Shown: positions 10,455 through 23,500, counted from the first letter of the stretch. The stretch is DNA of 64,000 nucleotides from Ailanthus altissimus (GCA_946807835.1 OX327704.1:6448001-6512000), one strand, 5' to 3'. The notes: generated from the letters alone by a model not told the origin. A program made the numbers and translations.

Positions 10455-13150
10455 TGGGTTAGAAAAAATCTTAAAGCCAAGTTTTTTATAAGTGTTGCAA
10501 ATTATTTTTGTTCATTTTTGTTCTTCTCTAATCATTTTCATTCGTCTTCATTCTTCTTATCAATTGTTATCGTTGATTTGGTTTATTAAGGGCAAATATA
10601 GATAGTGTTATGAGTGCATTTTTGAATTGGATGGAGATTTGAAATGCGTTGTTGCAATTTTGGAAGGTAGTGTCTACAAACTCTAACTTATTTAGTATTT
10701 GATTGTTTGTGTTTGTTTAATTTAAGAATTTTTGTTTATTATTTATTTGTTGTTTGTTTCATACTAATTTTTTTGTTTGTTTTGCGTTTTGTGGGCTTGT
10801 GGGTCTGCCATTGCAATTAAAATAAAGGGAAGGGTTTTTTTTGTTTTGTTCATATGGGCCTAGATGTTGGTTTTGTGTTTTCTTGGCATGCGGGGTTTGC
10901 TGTGTGTGTCTGGTTTGTTAAGTGTGTGGTTCCTCAATGGCTATATTTTGTAATTTTTCCATCTGTGATTTTTTTGTGTGTGTCTGGTTTGCTTTGTGTA
11001 TGGTCCCTCCAAGAACATTTTTTGCAAATTCTAATGCGTGGTTTATTGTGTGTCATGGTATGTTGTGTCTGTAGAGCTTGATGTCGGGTGCATGTGTGTG
11101 TCTCTTGCAATTTTTGCAAGTGGGGTTTGCTCTGTGTGTATGTCTTGCATTGGTATGTTTAGATTTTTATTGTTCTATTAAATTGCATAGACATTTTGTT
11201 ATTTTATTTAACTGACTTGCTATTGAAACTCATTTTTTTGTAGTAACTTTTTGTGAAAGTATGTAAAATGAATACAGTTGAATTGGTATTTTTTTTTATT
11301 TTTTCAGCAAAAATAGTCTAATATAATACTGTATGTACAAATGAAAAAGTTAAGGTTAGTACACATTGTTGTTTTGTACCATAAAATGCCTCTGAATGAA
11401 AAGTTAGTAGTTACTGAATATTATTTTTTGTACTTTGTGACTATAAAAACTATTGAAGTATGGAGTCAAAGAATTTGGTATGAAATATGTTTGGAACTAA
11501 CCTAGGGATATTGTACGAATTTGTTATCTCAGTAGTTAAAAGTAGATGTTTTAAAACATGTACTTGATGTTAAGAACTCGTTAATTATTCATTTTCTAAA
11601 GTTAGCATAAACAAGATTTTAAGCCATTTTTGTTAATTATGTCAATGGATATGTTTCCTAGGAGTATGCTTTTACATGTTTGATTGGATATTGATTCTCA
11701 ATATTATGCTATTATTTAATGATTTATGTTTTAAAGATTTAATTTCCGCAACAATATATTTTTTAGGACTCTATTTTTGCTTTCTCTCTATTTTGAGTAG
11801 TTTTGAGTAATCTTTGCTTAGTTAGAGGAAAAACAAAGAGAAGCGTACGATATAAGAACAAGGAATAATCAGAGTCAGATTCATTTTCCAGTAACATGCA
11901 ATGCATCTAATTATGGGAATTATATCAGATCATTAAGGATTGTAAACCAACAAGGTAGGCTACAAAAGTGTTATACTTAGTTATGAAGCCATAATTTTTT
12001 CTTGTGTTATATTGATGCTCTAATCTAATTCACTTAAATTAACTTCGAATTGTTAATGTTTGACTTGAAATACTAATTTTGAGCTATTATCTTATAATTA
12101 AATTTTTTAATCAAGCAAAATTAAGTAACATGGAATTAGAGTTATAGTTTTAATTAATTTGCATTGTCAAATTGTTGGGCATATATACCATACATTCAGA
12201 TGTGTGTTATATATCTTCCACTTTCTTTTACGTCTTAAATTTTTTGATACATATGGGTTATATTTTGAGTGCTATTTCTTTTCGACCATGTTATTTCTTT
12301 CTCTCTTCTTTGTCTCTATTAATTTTTCTTTTTTCCACAATGTCATTTGTTTTAAGGGCTACATTATCTGGCTATCCCAAGTCCAAAGATATTCAAGCTA
12401 CTCAGTATCTTATCGATGACTTCTCTTGCATTACCGGGTATGAGTACTTTTGTTACGGAATTGATTCACATCAGATGGACAACTATGCAAATCGTAATTA
12501 AAACATGCATAGAACAGACAGAATATAGTTTTCAATTATTAACTTCATGTTCCATAGTTCTTTCCTTGAAAATTCTTATGCTTGTTCCAATTTTGCAATC
12601 GTTTATGGGGAAATTAGTGTGTGTGTGTGTGTGTGTTTGCATGTCTTTTGGCTACTTGGATGAACTACAAAATTATCAACCAAGAGCTCATAGAATTGTT
12701 GCCACTTATAAAAACCTGGAGGCTACATGGCCTTTTGGGACACTGTTGAATTTGAGAGGAGCATTTAGATTTTGTTCTTAGATTAAAATATTGAGAAAAA
12801 TATCTTGATAGAATTAGAACTTTCATGGTTAGTAAGAAACTATAAATTCTCAGGTTCACTTTAGTTTAAGAGTGTTGATAGAATCAGAATTTGTTTTATG
12901 TACATCTTCCAACAGTCTCAATATACCATTACTCTTAATGTTTCCCTTGACATTTACTATTTTGTGGTTATTTAGTTACTAAGTTTCTTCCTAAGGCCTT
13001 AGATTTAAATATCTATAGTTTTTCAATCATGAGGACACGTAAAACCTCTTATTTTTTCTTCACACACAGTCAATTTTTTTTTTGTACACATAAAAATATA
13101 AAAAATAAAAAGTAAAAGATAAAAAAATATAAAAATTAAAAAATAATTCT
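10455..13150 (+). other. CACTA 5' region between the Copia insertion and the transposase; no gene recognised
   Basis: This is about 2.7 kb of T-rich sequence. Short open frames here (for example 10854-11081 and 12159-12781) have low-complexity, hydrophobic or Cys-rich translations with no recognisable domain. A (GT)n microsatellite lies at 12617-12636. By position it may be the leader and first intron of the transposase gene. Confidence 0.45.
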
Positions 13151-13265
13151 CATGGCATGGTTTAATATTAACACTTATAAATTATACAAAACTAATTATC
13201 TATCTCTAACGACATGCTTACATAAAATAAAAGATCTTTTTCAAGACATATTCCTTATCCTTCCC

Positions 13266-16200
13266 ATGGATAAATCTTGGATGTCATATGATAGATTAAG
13301 TAAGGAATATAAAGCTGGGACTGAAAATGTCATTAAGTTTGCAATCTTGCATTCTAAAAATTCTAAAGTTATAAGATGCCTATGTCAAAAATGTTATAAT
13401 GCGATATTCAACACAGCTCAAGAAATTAGAAATCACTTGTTTGTGAGTGGTATTGATAAAAGTTATCAGACATTTCATTAGCATGGGGAGAAGATAACTT
13501 CTTAACATTAAACCAAACGATATATGGTTCGTGAGTCAAGCAATAACTTCTATAGAGTTATTGATATGTTACATGAAGTGTTTAAACATTGTGAAAATGA
13601 TGGGAATTCCTTTACTAAAGTACTTGAGGATATCTATAAACCTCTATACCCAGGCTGTTCTAAATATACCAAGTTGTCTAGGTTGGTAAAGTTGTACAAC
13701 ATAAAAAGGAAACATGAGTGGTCAGATAAAGAGTTTTTTTAGTTTTAAAGTTGTCTTCAAGATTTTCTTCTTAAAAATAATGTACTTCCTTCTTTAATTT
13801 ACGAAGCAAAGAAGATTATGAGTACTTTAGGCATTGAATATAAGAAGAAAAATACATGCCTAAATAATTGCATTCTATATAGAAAAGAGTTTGAAAACCT
13901 TTCTAAATGCCAGTTATGTGAAAAATCAAGGTGAAAGAAACAAGGGAAGATGTGGAAAAGAAAGAAAAATGAACTTCCTGTTAAAGTTTTATGGTATTTC
14001 CCTATCATTCCGAGGTTAAGGCATCTCTTTCAATCTTCTTAAAGTGCCAAAGACTTGACTTGGCTTATAAGTAGGTGAGAAAGTGATTATAAGCTTCAGC
14101 ATCCATCTGACTCTTCTATATGGCAGTTAGTCGATAACAAGTGGCCTGATGTTGCATTTAATAGCAGAAACCTAAGAATGACTCTTTCAATCTGATGGTA
14201 TTGATCCCTACTAAGTAGAAATTCTTGTCAACTACAACTTGCCACCTTAGTTGTGCATGAAGAAACAATTCATGCTATTGTCTTTACTGATTCTTGGTCC
14301 ACAACAGCTTGGTAATAATATCGATGTTTATTTGGCACCCTAAATTGATGACTTGAAAATACTTTGGGATGAGGGAGTGAAAGCTTTTGATGCATGTAAG
14401 AAAGAAGTTCTTACTTAGGGCTATACTTTTATGGACCATAAGCGACTTCCCCACATATTGCAACTTGTCTAGTGTTATTGTTAAAGGCTATTTTGCATGT
14501 CCATATTACATGGAGAGTACTTATGTATGTAAACTGAAGTAGAGTAAGAAAATTTGTTATATAGGGCATCGTCATTTTCTTTCAACTAATTACCCATATT
14601 GTGCATAGAAAAAAGTGTTGAATGGTGAAATAGAATATGGATTTCCCTCTATTCCATTAAGCAGTGAGAAAATATTCAAGTTGTTAGAAGGCTTTCAAAA
14701 TAAGTAGGGAAAGAACAAGCATTGCAAGCAAAAGAAAGAAAAAAATGATTAAATTAAATATTAGAAGAAGTCTATTTTTTCTGACCTACCCTATTGGAGA
14801 GTTTTATTAATTCGTCATCAATTAGATGTCATGCATATTGAGAAGAATGTATGTGAGAGCATCTATGGAATGTTACTAAATATTTCAAATAAGACGAAAG
14901 ATGGCATGAAATTAAGATTGGATTTGAAAAAGTTCAAGATCAAAGAAGGGTTGTATCCTAAAAAATATAATAACCAGATTATTTTACTGGCAGTAAGTGA
15001 GAAGAAGATGTTTTACAAGACATTAGCAGAAATAAAGGTGCCTACAGGATATTGTTCTAAATTTGGGAACTGATAAGTCGCATAATTATTATATTTTGAT
15101 GCAAACAATTCCTACCATTAGCAATAAGGGATGTTTTTTTCGGAACAAGTTAGAGTTGCTCTAACTAGGTTCTCATTTTTCTTTAATGCTTTGTGATACC
15201 CAACGGTAAACCCAAAATAATTAGATAAGTTATAAAGCGAACTTGTCATTGCATTATGTTTACTTTGAGAAGTACTTTCCACCTAGTTTCTTTAACATCG
15301 TGGTCTACTTGACTATCTTTCATGTTGAAGAGGTAAGATATGCGGGGCGGTTACTTGAGGTGGATGTATCCCTTTGAGAGGTATATGAAAGTTCTCAAAG
15401 GTTATGCGCGTAAAATCGTAATCAGCCATAATGGTGCATTGTCGAGTGTTATATTATTAAAGAAGTCGTGGAATTTTATGCTAAATGCATGTCCGATGTT
15501 AATGCAATTGAAGATCCTTTTAACCATAAATAAAAGATGTTAATTGAATGGTCTTTTATTAATGGCTAAATTATGAAAGTTGATAGTGATCTAGTAGATC
15601 AGCACATCAATATATTTTAGAGAACACACCAAATGTTCAACCTTATATTAAGTAAGTCTTGATATGTTGTAAATTCCTTAAGTAATATACAATTACCTAA
15701 TACTCTTTTATATTACGTTTATGTAATATAACAAAAAAAATTCACTCATTTAAGGAGCACTTTAGATGGCTTAAAAACTAATATCCATATCAATAAACAA
15801 TTAAAAAATAGTTGCAAGACCAACACAACCATACATTTGCCTATTGGTTAGAAAAAGAAGTAACTTAATCAATAAATTCAAAAAATTTGAATTGTTTAAA
15901 GTAATATGCATTTATTATTCATGAGGTTTTTATTGAAGGGTTGTATTTTTTAGGTTTTAAATGCATAACAAAATGGTGATTCGATACCAGAAGTTATGCA
16001 ATGGTTGACACGAGGACCAAGCCAAATGTCATAAGATATATTGGTTATGAGATAAATGGTTACACCTTCTATATATCACACCGAGATGGAAAGAGTAAAG
16101 CAAAATAGTGGTGTTAGTATAGTGGCAATGCAAATGCCAATTGTTAGTGCTAAGGATAAAAAAAGGTTGTTGGAGAGATGTCCTATTATAATGTCATAGA

Positions 16201-16640
16201 TGAGATTTGTGACTTGGACTACCACATGTTTAAGGTCTCAGTTTTTATGTGTCATTGGGTCGATAGTGGACATGGTGTCAAAATTTATAAATATAGGTTT
16301 ACAATTGTTGATCTTGCTAGGATAGGTTATATATCCAATTAATTTATTTTGGCTTTACAAGCAAAACAAGTTTTTTAAGTGGCAGATCAAACAAATTCCA
16401 AAACTTTTATTGTTTGTTTGATGCCTAAAAGGGGTAGTAAAGTAAAATCAAGTTCAGGTAAAGTGGATAATATAAATATCCAAGCATCGTTAATGTATCA
16501 ACCATTGGTAAAGTCTGAAGATTGTAATGTGGAAGATGAAACCACTCTAATTTGTATAAGGCCAAATTATAAACACATATTAGTGGATAAAATGGATTTA
16601 GGATTACAAGTAACTGTTTGGTTAAACTTAGGTTTTTAAA
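13266..16640 (+). pseudogene. TnpD-type CACTA transposase remnant (transposase-associated, Tnp2, DUF4218 and DUF4216 regions)
   Basis: The likely start is the ATG at 13266, which opens MDKSWMSYDRLSKEYKAG, the hallmark start of the plant transposase-associated domain. A TAG at about 13479 follows SYQTFH, where the family has tryptophan. The Tnp2 (transposase_21) region follows at 13750-15060 with YEAKKIMSTLGIEYKK, KVLWYFPIIPR and, near 14830, HIEKNVCESIYGMLLNI. A DUF4218-like region lies at 15090-15660 (RWMYPFERYMKVLKGYA at about 15358-15410, in a shifted frame). DUF4216-like sequence spans 15950-16380, and a C-terminal open stretch lies at 16379-16639. Such proteins bind and cut the element ends. 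Many stops and frameshifts show that this copy is dead. Some breaks could be introns, but most are internal to conserved blocks. Confidence 0.87.
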
Positions 16641-17100
16641 ATTTTACATGGTCATGAATGACTATTTTGTAAATAGTGGATTAAAAATAATGGGATACGT
16701 GTCTTAAAAATAGTATTAATGCTAGCCTAGTAGGTCTTAATATTAATTTTCATATAGGCAAAAGCTATTGAGTCCTTTGTTAGTGCTAGCATAGTAGGTC
16801 TTAATATTATGTGGTTAGCAGTGAAATTTTTCTATTGAACATTACAACATGAGAATGAATGGGTATACTGTTCTTTCCCAACTACTTAACTTGTCACTTT
16901 GTTTCACAATTTCTAAGTGCTTGGAAAATAGTTGTTAATGTTATTGTTGTTTCCTTGCCAGATTCTTTAGCAATTTCTGTCCAACACATCAAATTGCAAG
17001 CTATTATTGTTAATATTAACATTTTTTCTTCCTATACATCACTAATTGTAATATTGTTGACGTGATGAAACCAAATTATTTATTATTAAAGTTTATGATC
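16640..17100 (+). other. Spacer between the CACTA transposase and the TnpA-like region
   Basis: AT-rich with no recognisable coding sequence. The phrase GCTAGCATAGTAGGTCTTAA occurs twice in near-identical form (about 16720-16745 and 16785-16810), a short direct repeat. Confidence 0.4.
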
Positions 17101-17104
17101 TTTA

Positions 17105-18720
17105 CATTTTGATTATCATTTTGACTTTCATTAATTATTTCTCTAATGTTCACAAGATGACAAAAACTAAAAGTGGAGACAAAAGGAACAATACAAAATC
17201 TGATTGTTCTATCGAGGTTAGTGGAAGACACACCCGAAGCTTGATTAAGAATACTAACCTCAGAACTACTATAGACGAGTCCAAAATTGTGGTAAGATAC
17301 AATAGATTTGAGTACCCAAAGCAAGAGAGGGTGTTCCATTGACTATAGCCACCTGCTTGATAGTTCGACAATGAAACCCCATAGTGTACAATTATTGGGA
17401 TTATGGTACCATTTGAGTTGAAAGAATCACTTTGGATGTGGGTGCAGGTAAAATTTCATCACATCAACTCTATTTTTGTGTATTGAATTTTTTTTATATC
17501 ATGTTTATGTCATTTAAATTAACTAACATATACAAATTTGTGATAGTCTTGATTTGAGGTAGATTCGCGTAGCAAGACCTATGTTCAACATTCCATAGGT
17601 GTGGCCCATCGGATATTTAGATACGTTTAACGGTGGACAACATCATACTAAACAAGAATAACAAAAAATATTCAGAAAGCCACTACTTGATTACAAGTGG
17701 ATAAAACTAGACCATTGGAAGTTTTTTGTGAAATCAAGGATGTCAAATGAAATTTTAGTAAGTATTGTAATATGTATTTTACATTATGATTGTCAATGTT
17801 TTTTGTGTTACTGATATGTTAGTAGTAATTTGTTGCTTTTCAAATGAAAATAAAGTCCAACAAGTACATTCACAACTTAGGTCAGAAGGATATGTTGGAC
17901 TTATTGAAGAGATAGTAAACCTTTGATCCGATCTAAATATCTTTCATATGTTTAGTTACTGTTATTTAAACTATTTTTTTATTATTAAATACAAGAGACT
18001 GGTTTGTTAGAGACTTAAATTGACAAGAGTGTGACATGGAAGAGAGCAAGAAGGAGAAATAATAGAACATACAATGTAGAAGTGCTACCAATAATTGAAA
18101 AAATAATAATACTAATTTTTAAAACATTTTAACACATTGCCAAAGTGTTACAACTTCTAGTTTTTTTACATGTTTGTATGTTTGTTATTGTAAAATAATC
18201 TTAAAAGTGCAGCACAGAATGGTTCAACCACTTTTGAAGGGAAAAATGACATTTTGTCTACATCTTTAAGACAAAAGCCTAGTTTTAGACATTTTCATGG
18301 GGTGAGGAAGTACATCACCACTTATATTTATTTCAACTTACCTGTTGGTGATCACTTGTTAGAGTCTGAAAGATTGAAATATGCTGAGAAATTAGCATTA
18401 ATGTGTGGAAAAAAATAGATGATATAGAGGAAAAGATAAAAAAAAAATTGGAAAATATTCAGAAGGTGGTAGTTTTAACAAGTTTTTAGTTGCTAAGAAG
18501 TTAAATATGGACGTCGAACTATCATATAGAAAGCAATTCAATGTAAGTAATTTCAGTAATATCAATTCACAAAATAATTTCAATAAATGGTCATTGAATA
18601 ACTAACATATTTTCTTTAGGATGATGAAAACAAGAAGAAGCTTGAGAAAACACCAAAAAAACACACTTAGGGACACTGCCAAGAAAACCCCCAACAAGTT
18701 GTCCCCTCCTAAATAATTGA
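17105..18720 (+). pseudogene. Transposase_24 / TnpA-like region of the CACTA element
   Basis: The open stretch 17109-17342 is basic and hydrophilic, with MTKTKSGDKRNNTKSD at its core and RHTRSL further on. Downstream, in changing frames, are a HWKFFVKSRMSNEI segment (about 17715-17755), a KSNKYIHNLGQKDMLDLLKR segment (about 17850-17915) and a TWKRARRRNNRTYNVEVLP segment (about 18035-18095). This order of a W-x-x-F-V-K-x-R box, an IH-x-LG box and an RRNNRTYN-like box is seen in plant transposase_24 proteins of CACTA elements. They are thought to bind the subterminal repeats. Introns with GT...AG ends are possible between blocks. No continuous frame remains. Confidence 0.6.
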
Positions 18721-19379
18721 TAGGTTTATATCAAACAGGTTATCTGTTTATTGTTATATCTGCCACCAACTTACTTTCAATATGGAATACTATTATGCTT
18801 ACTTCACTATCTAGAAATCATATGCTTACTTTCAATTGGTAAATTATGTTTATTGTTACATAGTTTTGTTATAGGTTTCAATAAATGAAGGCAGCAACTT
18901 ATAATTCTTTCATTTTCTTGGCTTGTTGAAATAGAAACCATAATAACTAAAAATTATATTATTGTTGACTATCTACTTATTATATTAATTAATTTGTTTT
19001 CATTGTCTAGTAGTTTTTAAATCTTTGTTTGCATTGTCCAGCAATTTGTCAATTCTCCAAACAAGAAAATAGATGCCACTCTTAACCTAGGACAAGTGTT
19101 TAGGAGGAGTAGCAGACAATAAACAAAATATAACATTGCTCGATGCTCGCAACTCTTAATTTTTAAATCTTTAGTTGATATATGTCTTTCTATTATAGTA
19201 TAACAGGTCAAACATGAAGATGAAATATTTAGAAGAGAGTTCTCTTGTTGGTTACAAAAACAAGATTGTGAATACATCATATACCTAACCCCTTTGAGCA
19301 TAACTAGTATACAGATGCATATAACGTGAATATTATTATTATTTTTCTTTAATGTTTTTCTTGGTCATTTTATGAGAAG

Positions 19380-20260
19380 ATGAAGAAGTCTCAATCTTGA
19401 CAAAGAGATTTAATTTCATTGATCTAGTTATAGTCTCCCTAGTTGGAAAGACATCAGTAAAGGTAATTGTCAATGAGTAATCACGTGAAATTATTGACCC
19501 CATTAAGAGCACGTCTCGTAATAAGCTTTGACTAGTTCCATATAATTCTAAGTATGACCTTTTTACGTAATGTAATTTATGTTTTATTGTGCTTTATTAT
19601 GTTTTCATTGTTTTCATTGTTCATTTTTCATGGATTTAGTTTTTATTGGGTTCTTGTGGTGATGGACTTGTCCACTAAAATTTTCTACCATATGGATCAT
19701 TTGGGAAATCAAATTTGTAATGATTTCCATACTATCTTAAACAAGTGAGTTGTGGTATTCTATTATTGTTTTTTTTCAAACCACAATATTTTGTATTTAT
19801 ATTGAACTTTCAATTATTCATTAATTAATGTAAATAGTAATGGCATATCTATCAATTTTGCGCAAAAGCGTCCCGATAGCAAGTGATCTCCAATAGATTA
19901 GATTCAAGTTAAGGTAAAAATTTCACTTATTCAAAACCTTGTTCCTTTAAATTCAAAAACATTATTTCTTTAAATTGCTTAATAATCCCCTATTCAATCG
20001 AGAAGTATGAAATGAGGTCCATATGTTATAGCTTACATGAGAGATTTTATAACTGATGCCACAGTATTTTAAAAAAAAGTATGCTATTTTAAGTTTGTTT
20101 ACCAATTAATGCATGAGTGAAAAATATGTATGTGCAATTTCTAACTTTATTTTCTCTTGCACTTTATATCATACAAGTTCATAGGAAGACAACTTACACT
20201 GAAGAAGAGATAGATGAAGTATATGTTAAATATGCGTCTTTTGTATCTTCCATGCTTTGA
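19380..20260 (+). pseudogene. Ulp1/C48 cysteine-peptidase-like module carried by the CACTA element
   Basis: The open frame 19554-19748 contains FYWVLVVMDLSTKIFYHMD followed by HLGNQICNDF. This matches the H-W-x-L-V-V-x-D...YHLDSLG core of Ulp1-like SUMO peptidases, with tyrosine where the family has its catalytic histidine and the aspartate kept. A terminal KTTYTEEEIDEVYVKYASF stretch at 20187-20243 ends at a stop and matches the usual C-terminal tail. Between them (19850-20050) a QKRPDSK remnant is visible, but I cannot find the cysteine box. Ulp1-like domains are known passengers of plant transposons. The loss of histidine and the missing cysteine box argue against activity. Confidence 0.68.
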
Positions 20261-20860
20261 AATTATGGTATGTTTATAATTTTAATTATTATCATTTTGT
20301 ATATAATTCTACGCTTATTTGAAAAAATGTACTTAAAAAATTAAGCAATGTATTGAATTTTCAAGAATTGTAGGTTGGCTTTTGGCAAGAATATAATTTA
20401 AGCTGTTGCTTTGGGTATTTGTAGGGTATATTAATGTTGTTGAATATTTGTATTATCCTGTTGCTGCTCATGGATGTTGTTAGGATAAATGTATGTTACT
20501 TAAGGGCTTGTTGATGTATGAAGGATGTATGTTTGAAGGATAAATGTTTGATGGATTTGTTAATGTATGTAGCCTTATTAATGAATGTTTGTAGATTTTG
20601 TTGCTTATATAATTATTGGGCTACTTGGTCTGTGGTCTGTTGTTGAATGTTAGAAGGATGTATGTTGCTGAATGTTATAATAATTTGTTGATGAATATTT
20701 GTGAAATTTTTTATTATATTACTAATGAAAGGTTAATTTGTAAAATATTTGTAAATTATTATTATTATAAATATATATTATAATAATATATATAGGCTAA
20801 AACAAATAAATCGTATATGCAATAAAATCAAACTAATTTGAAAAACAAAAAAATCAAATC
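20261..20860. other. CACTA 3' untranslated region, no gene
   Basis: T- and A-rich sequence with irregular repeats of TGTTGATGAATGTTTG/GGATGTATGTT words between 20430 and 20700. No domain is recognisable. Confidence 0.45.
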
Positions 20861-21288
20861 TATTGTCATAATTTTGTGACAGAGATTAATCACAAAACTA
20901 TAATAAACTTCTATCACAAAACTATGATAGACATCTATCACAGAATTATGATATATATTATGGGATGATGTTATCATGGCTGATCTTATCATGCCATCAT
21001 GTGCCACATCAGAGGCTACATCATCTGCCATATAATCATCCATGTCATCATATATTGGTTGATGTGGCATATGACATTATCATAACATCATTGTCATGTC
21101 ACATTGGATGTCATGTTAGATGACTGATGAGCATCCATGTGTCAATAAAGTGCCACGTGGACATCTTCATGTCAAAAATCCAAAATATAGTCACAAATTT
21201 GTGATAGAAAAAATCTATTATAGATTTGTAAGGAGTCTTTAAGTGATAGAGGAAATCTATCACAAAACTGTTTATGATAGATAATAAC
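20861..21288. repeat. Right subterminal repeats of the CACTA element
   Basis: Repeated TCTATCACAAAACTATGATAG-like words occur at 20880-20950 and 21180-21290, with an ATGTCA/TGACAT-rich segment between them (20960-21170). They mirror the left subterminal block and are the expected TnpA-binding region. Confidence 0.75.
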
Positions 21289-21317
21289 TATCACGAAATC
21301 CCTATTTTTTAGTAGTG
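21289..21317 (-). repeat. Right terminal inverted repeat of the CACTA element
   Basis: The reverse complement begins CACTACTAAAAAAT and pairs with 5598-5626 (27 of 29). CAT at 21318-21320 is the right target-site copy. Confidence 0.9.
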
Positions 21318-21543
21318 CATGGTGGTGTTAGGACATTTTATTGATAATAGTTAAACACTATGAAGTCAAGTGTTGAGGTGAAATCTTAACTTTATTTAAA
21401 TTTTCAATGTCAAATTTTATTTATTGTTAACAACTTTTAGTTTTGAAAATATTTATGTTATTGATTCTCAATTTTAGGTTCATACATTTGCTTGATTCAT
21501 GTATTGGTCATATACTTATTGATAATTTAATGAATATTTTAAT

Positions 21544-23000
21544 TGATGGGCATATTTTATACTTATATTTTCACTTCCTTAAGCTTAGCATTTATTCATT
21601 TTAAGCATCAATATTTGATATTTTATGTACTTTATTATTATTTTGTGGGCTTTGAAGTCAATAGAGCAAATAGGTATGAAAATCTAAGGGAATTAAAGCA
21701 AAACTATCAAATTGGGCAGAAACTCAAGTTTGCAGCATTACAACACTGAAACAATACCTGCTACAGTACTGTTTCAACACCTGGAACAGTGTTGATAGAA
21801 AGTTAGCACCACAGCGCTGGAAGTTAGCACTACAATGTTAAGTGTGGAGGAAAGTGAGTGAAACAGTGCTCAAGGTCAACACCGTGATGCTCAAGGTTAA
21901 CACTTCAACGACAATGCAACATCAGGTCAGCATCGCAGTGCTGGAAATCCAAAGCCACTGCACTGGACACTGGAAAGGGAAACCCTATTATTACTTGTAT
22001 GTGAAGCATTGTATAATTTAAAGATGAAAGCTTATATATAGAAGACGAAAAGTCTATTTCAAGAAAAGAAAAAGAGAATCAGAGAGAGCAATAGAGAGAA
22101 CAACTCTTTGAGCATTTAGAGAAAACTTTTGGAGAATCAAAGAGAGAAAATCAAGAGAATGAGATATTGAAGATTAAAGAATTCAAAGCATCATAACTTT
22201 GCTTATTTTCTCTTAATCTTTCTACTTTATTTATTATCTTTATAATGCTGAACTCAATTTGCTCTAAAACTCTTTATTTCATAATGAGCTAATTTAATTT
22301 TCTTTTTCAAAAACAACTAATTTACTTTTCTAGAATTACAATTGGAACTCAATATGTGGCTTGAACTGTTTACTTTCCCTTAGTTTATGAAATCAATACA
22401 AAGTTGTTCGTTATATTATATGCATAATGCTTCTAATTACTTGATCAATAATTAGATTGATTCTAGAAACCTTAGTCCTTAGTGAACTTAGAAAAGGTAT
22501 TTTTGTGTTTGGCTTTAAAATAGATTAATATATGATTAATGCGTAATAGCTTTGAGTTTTATATGAGATAGGAATATACTCATATAGCATAAATAACCAT
22601 TAGAGAACCCGTTTTTAATTAATCTTGCTTTAATCTAATTTTCATAGGAATATAGGTAATTGATTAGGTAAGGTGTTTTTAATTGACCATCAAAAGAGGC
22701 ATGTGAAGGTATTATGATTCTTGGTTAACAATTTGTATTGATTGATTAAATTGATGAGAGTAATTAGATTCAAGTGAAGTATTAAGGGATAATTGTAATC
22801 CTAGGTTTTTTATACTAGTGATTTGATAATTACTTTCTATGTTCTATCTTTTCATTTATTTTCTTTGATTGCTTAGATTAGATTTTATTCCCTTGAATTA
22901 GTAATTTTTTGAATAACAATACGAAGACATAATTTTAGTACTTAGCAAAATTCAGTAATAATTTCTTGTGGGAATGATACTTAACAAGGGCATAAATGTA
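21544..23000 (+). repeat. LTR of a Ty3/gypsy-like family (copy E), 3' end uncertain
   Basis: It begins TGATGGGCATATTTTATACT, the same as the start of the minus-strand copy ending at 43546. It shares blocks such as GAATATAGGTAATTGATTAGG and GTATTAAGGGATAATTG with the LTRs at 27129-28427, 28664-30022 and 31060-34574. A GC-rich cassette (AGCGCTGG/CACCGTGATGC words) lies at about 21790-21970, and a TATA-like GCTTATATATAGAAG follows at about 22030. The expected terminal part after GTGGGAATGATAC (about 22970) is missing or altered, and no internal region or target duplication is clear. Confidence 0.65.
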
Positions 23001-23500
23001 CTATTATATTTTTCTCTCTGAACTTAAGTTTTTCTCTAAATTATAAATAGTTGTCTATTTAATTATGTTTTTTTATCATAAATAGGTGTACAAGAAAAAA
23101 ATGTGAAGATTTAGGGACAAACCGAAGGCAAACCGAGCGAGAAACAGCGAAGATACGCTGAAAATATGAGAAACCTCATGTGCAGTGGATTTATTTCTCT
23201 TTTCTGTGATAGTGGATTTAATTCTTTTATTTTGCCCACTGATATTTCTCTTTTACTTTTTAGCTACTTTTTAATCTTTAAAACCCCGTCTTTCTAAAGA
23301 GGAGAAGAATTGAGTTAAAGTAGTTTATGCTTATAGTGGACCTTACAAGAGTTGCTTTATTGGGACAACCTTGTGTCTTCTAAGATAATTAAAGATCATT
23401 CTAGCCCATCAATCTCTTATAACTCTTAGATCGAGGATATTTCTCATTGTTATTGATTCTAAATACTCTTTTCTTTGTCTTCGTGAATGATTGTTGTTGT
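23000..23500. other. Boundary sequence between LTR copy E and the antisense ORF region
   Basis: AT-rich with no domain. The 3' LTR of the minus-strand gypsy element would be expected near here, but the TGTTGACCCCAAAATATGG start seen at 37122 is not found. Confidence 0.35.

Larger units (their letters stand above)
5598..21317 (+). mobile_element. CACTA (EnSpm/CMC) DNA transposon, 15.7 kb, with matching target duplication
   Basis: The element starts CACTATTAAAAAAT at 5598 and ends with ATTTTTTAGTAGTG at 21317. The 29 terminal bases are inverted repeats with 27 of 29 positions identical. The 3 bases outside each end are CAT (5595-5597 and 21318-21320), the 3-bp duplication expected of CACTA insertion. 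Both ends carry subterminal copies of a TGTGATAGA-like motif in both orientations. Inside, all on the plus strand, are remains of a TnpD-type transposase, a transposase_24/TnpA-like region and a Ulp1-like peptidase region. Without the nested Copia element (6244-10449) the element would be about 11.5 kb. All coding parts are broken, so it is probably immobile unless helped in trans. Confidence 0.92.

Noticed and set aside
10854..11081. Cys/Trp/Val-rich open frame that resembles a small membrane protein
   Set aside because: It comes from GTGT-rich repetitive sequence in the CACTA leader, with no start context, domain or conserved neighbour.
12416..12781. 121-codon open frame in the CACTA leader
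   Set aside because: It includes the translated (GT)n run as a VCVCVC stretch and shows no similarity to TnpA or TnpD segments that I can recognise.
21539..23100. Target duplication around LTR copy E (TTAAT)
   Set aside because: The right end of the LTR is not sharp. A matching TTAAT in such AT-rich DNA would be meaningless.
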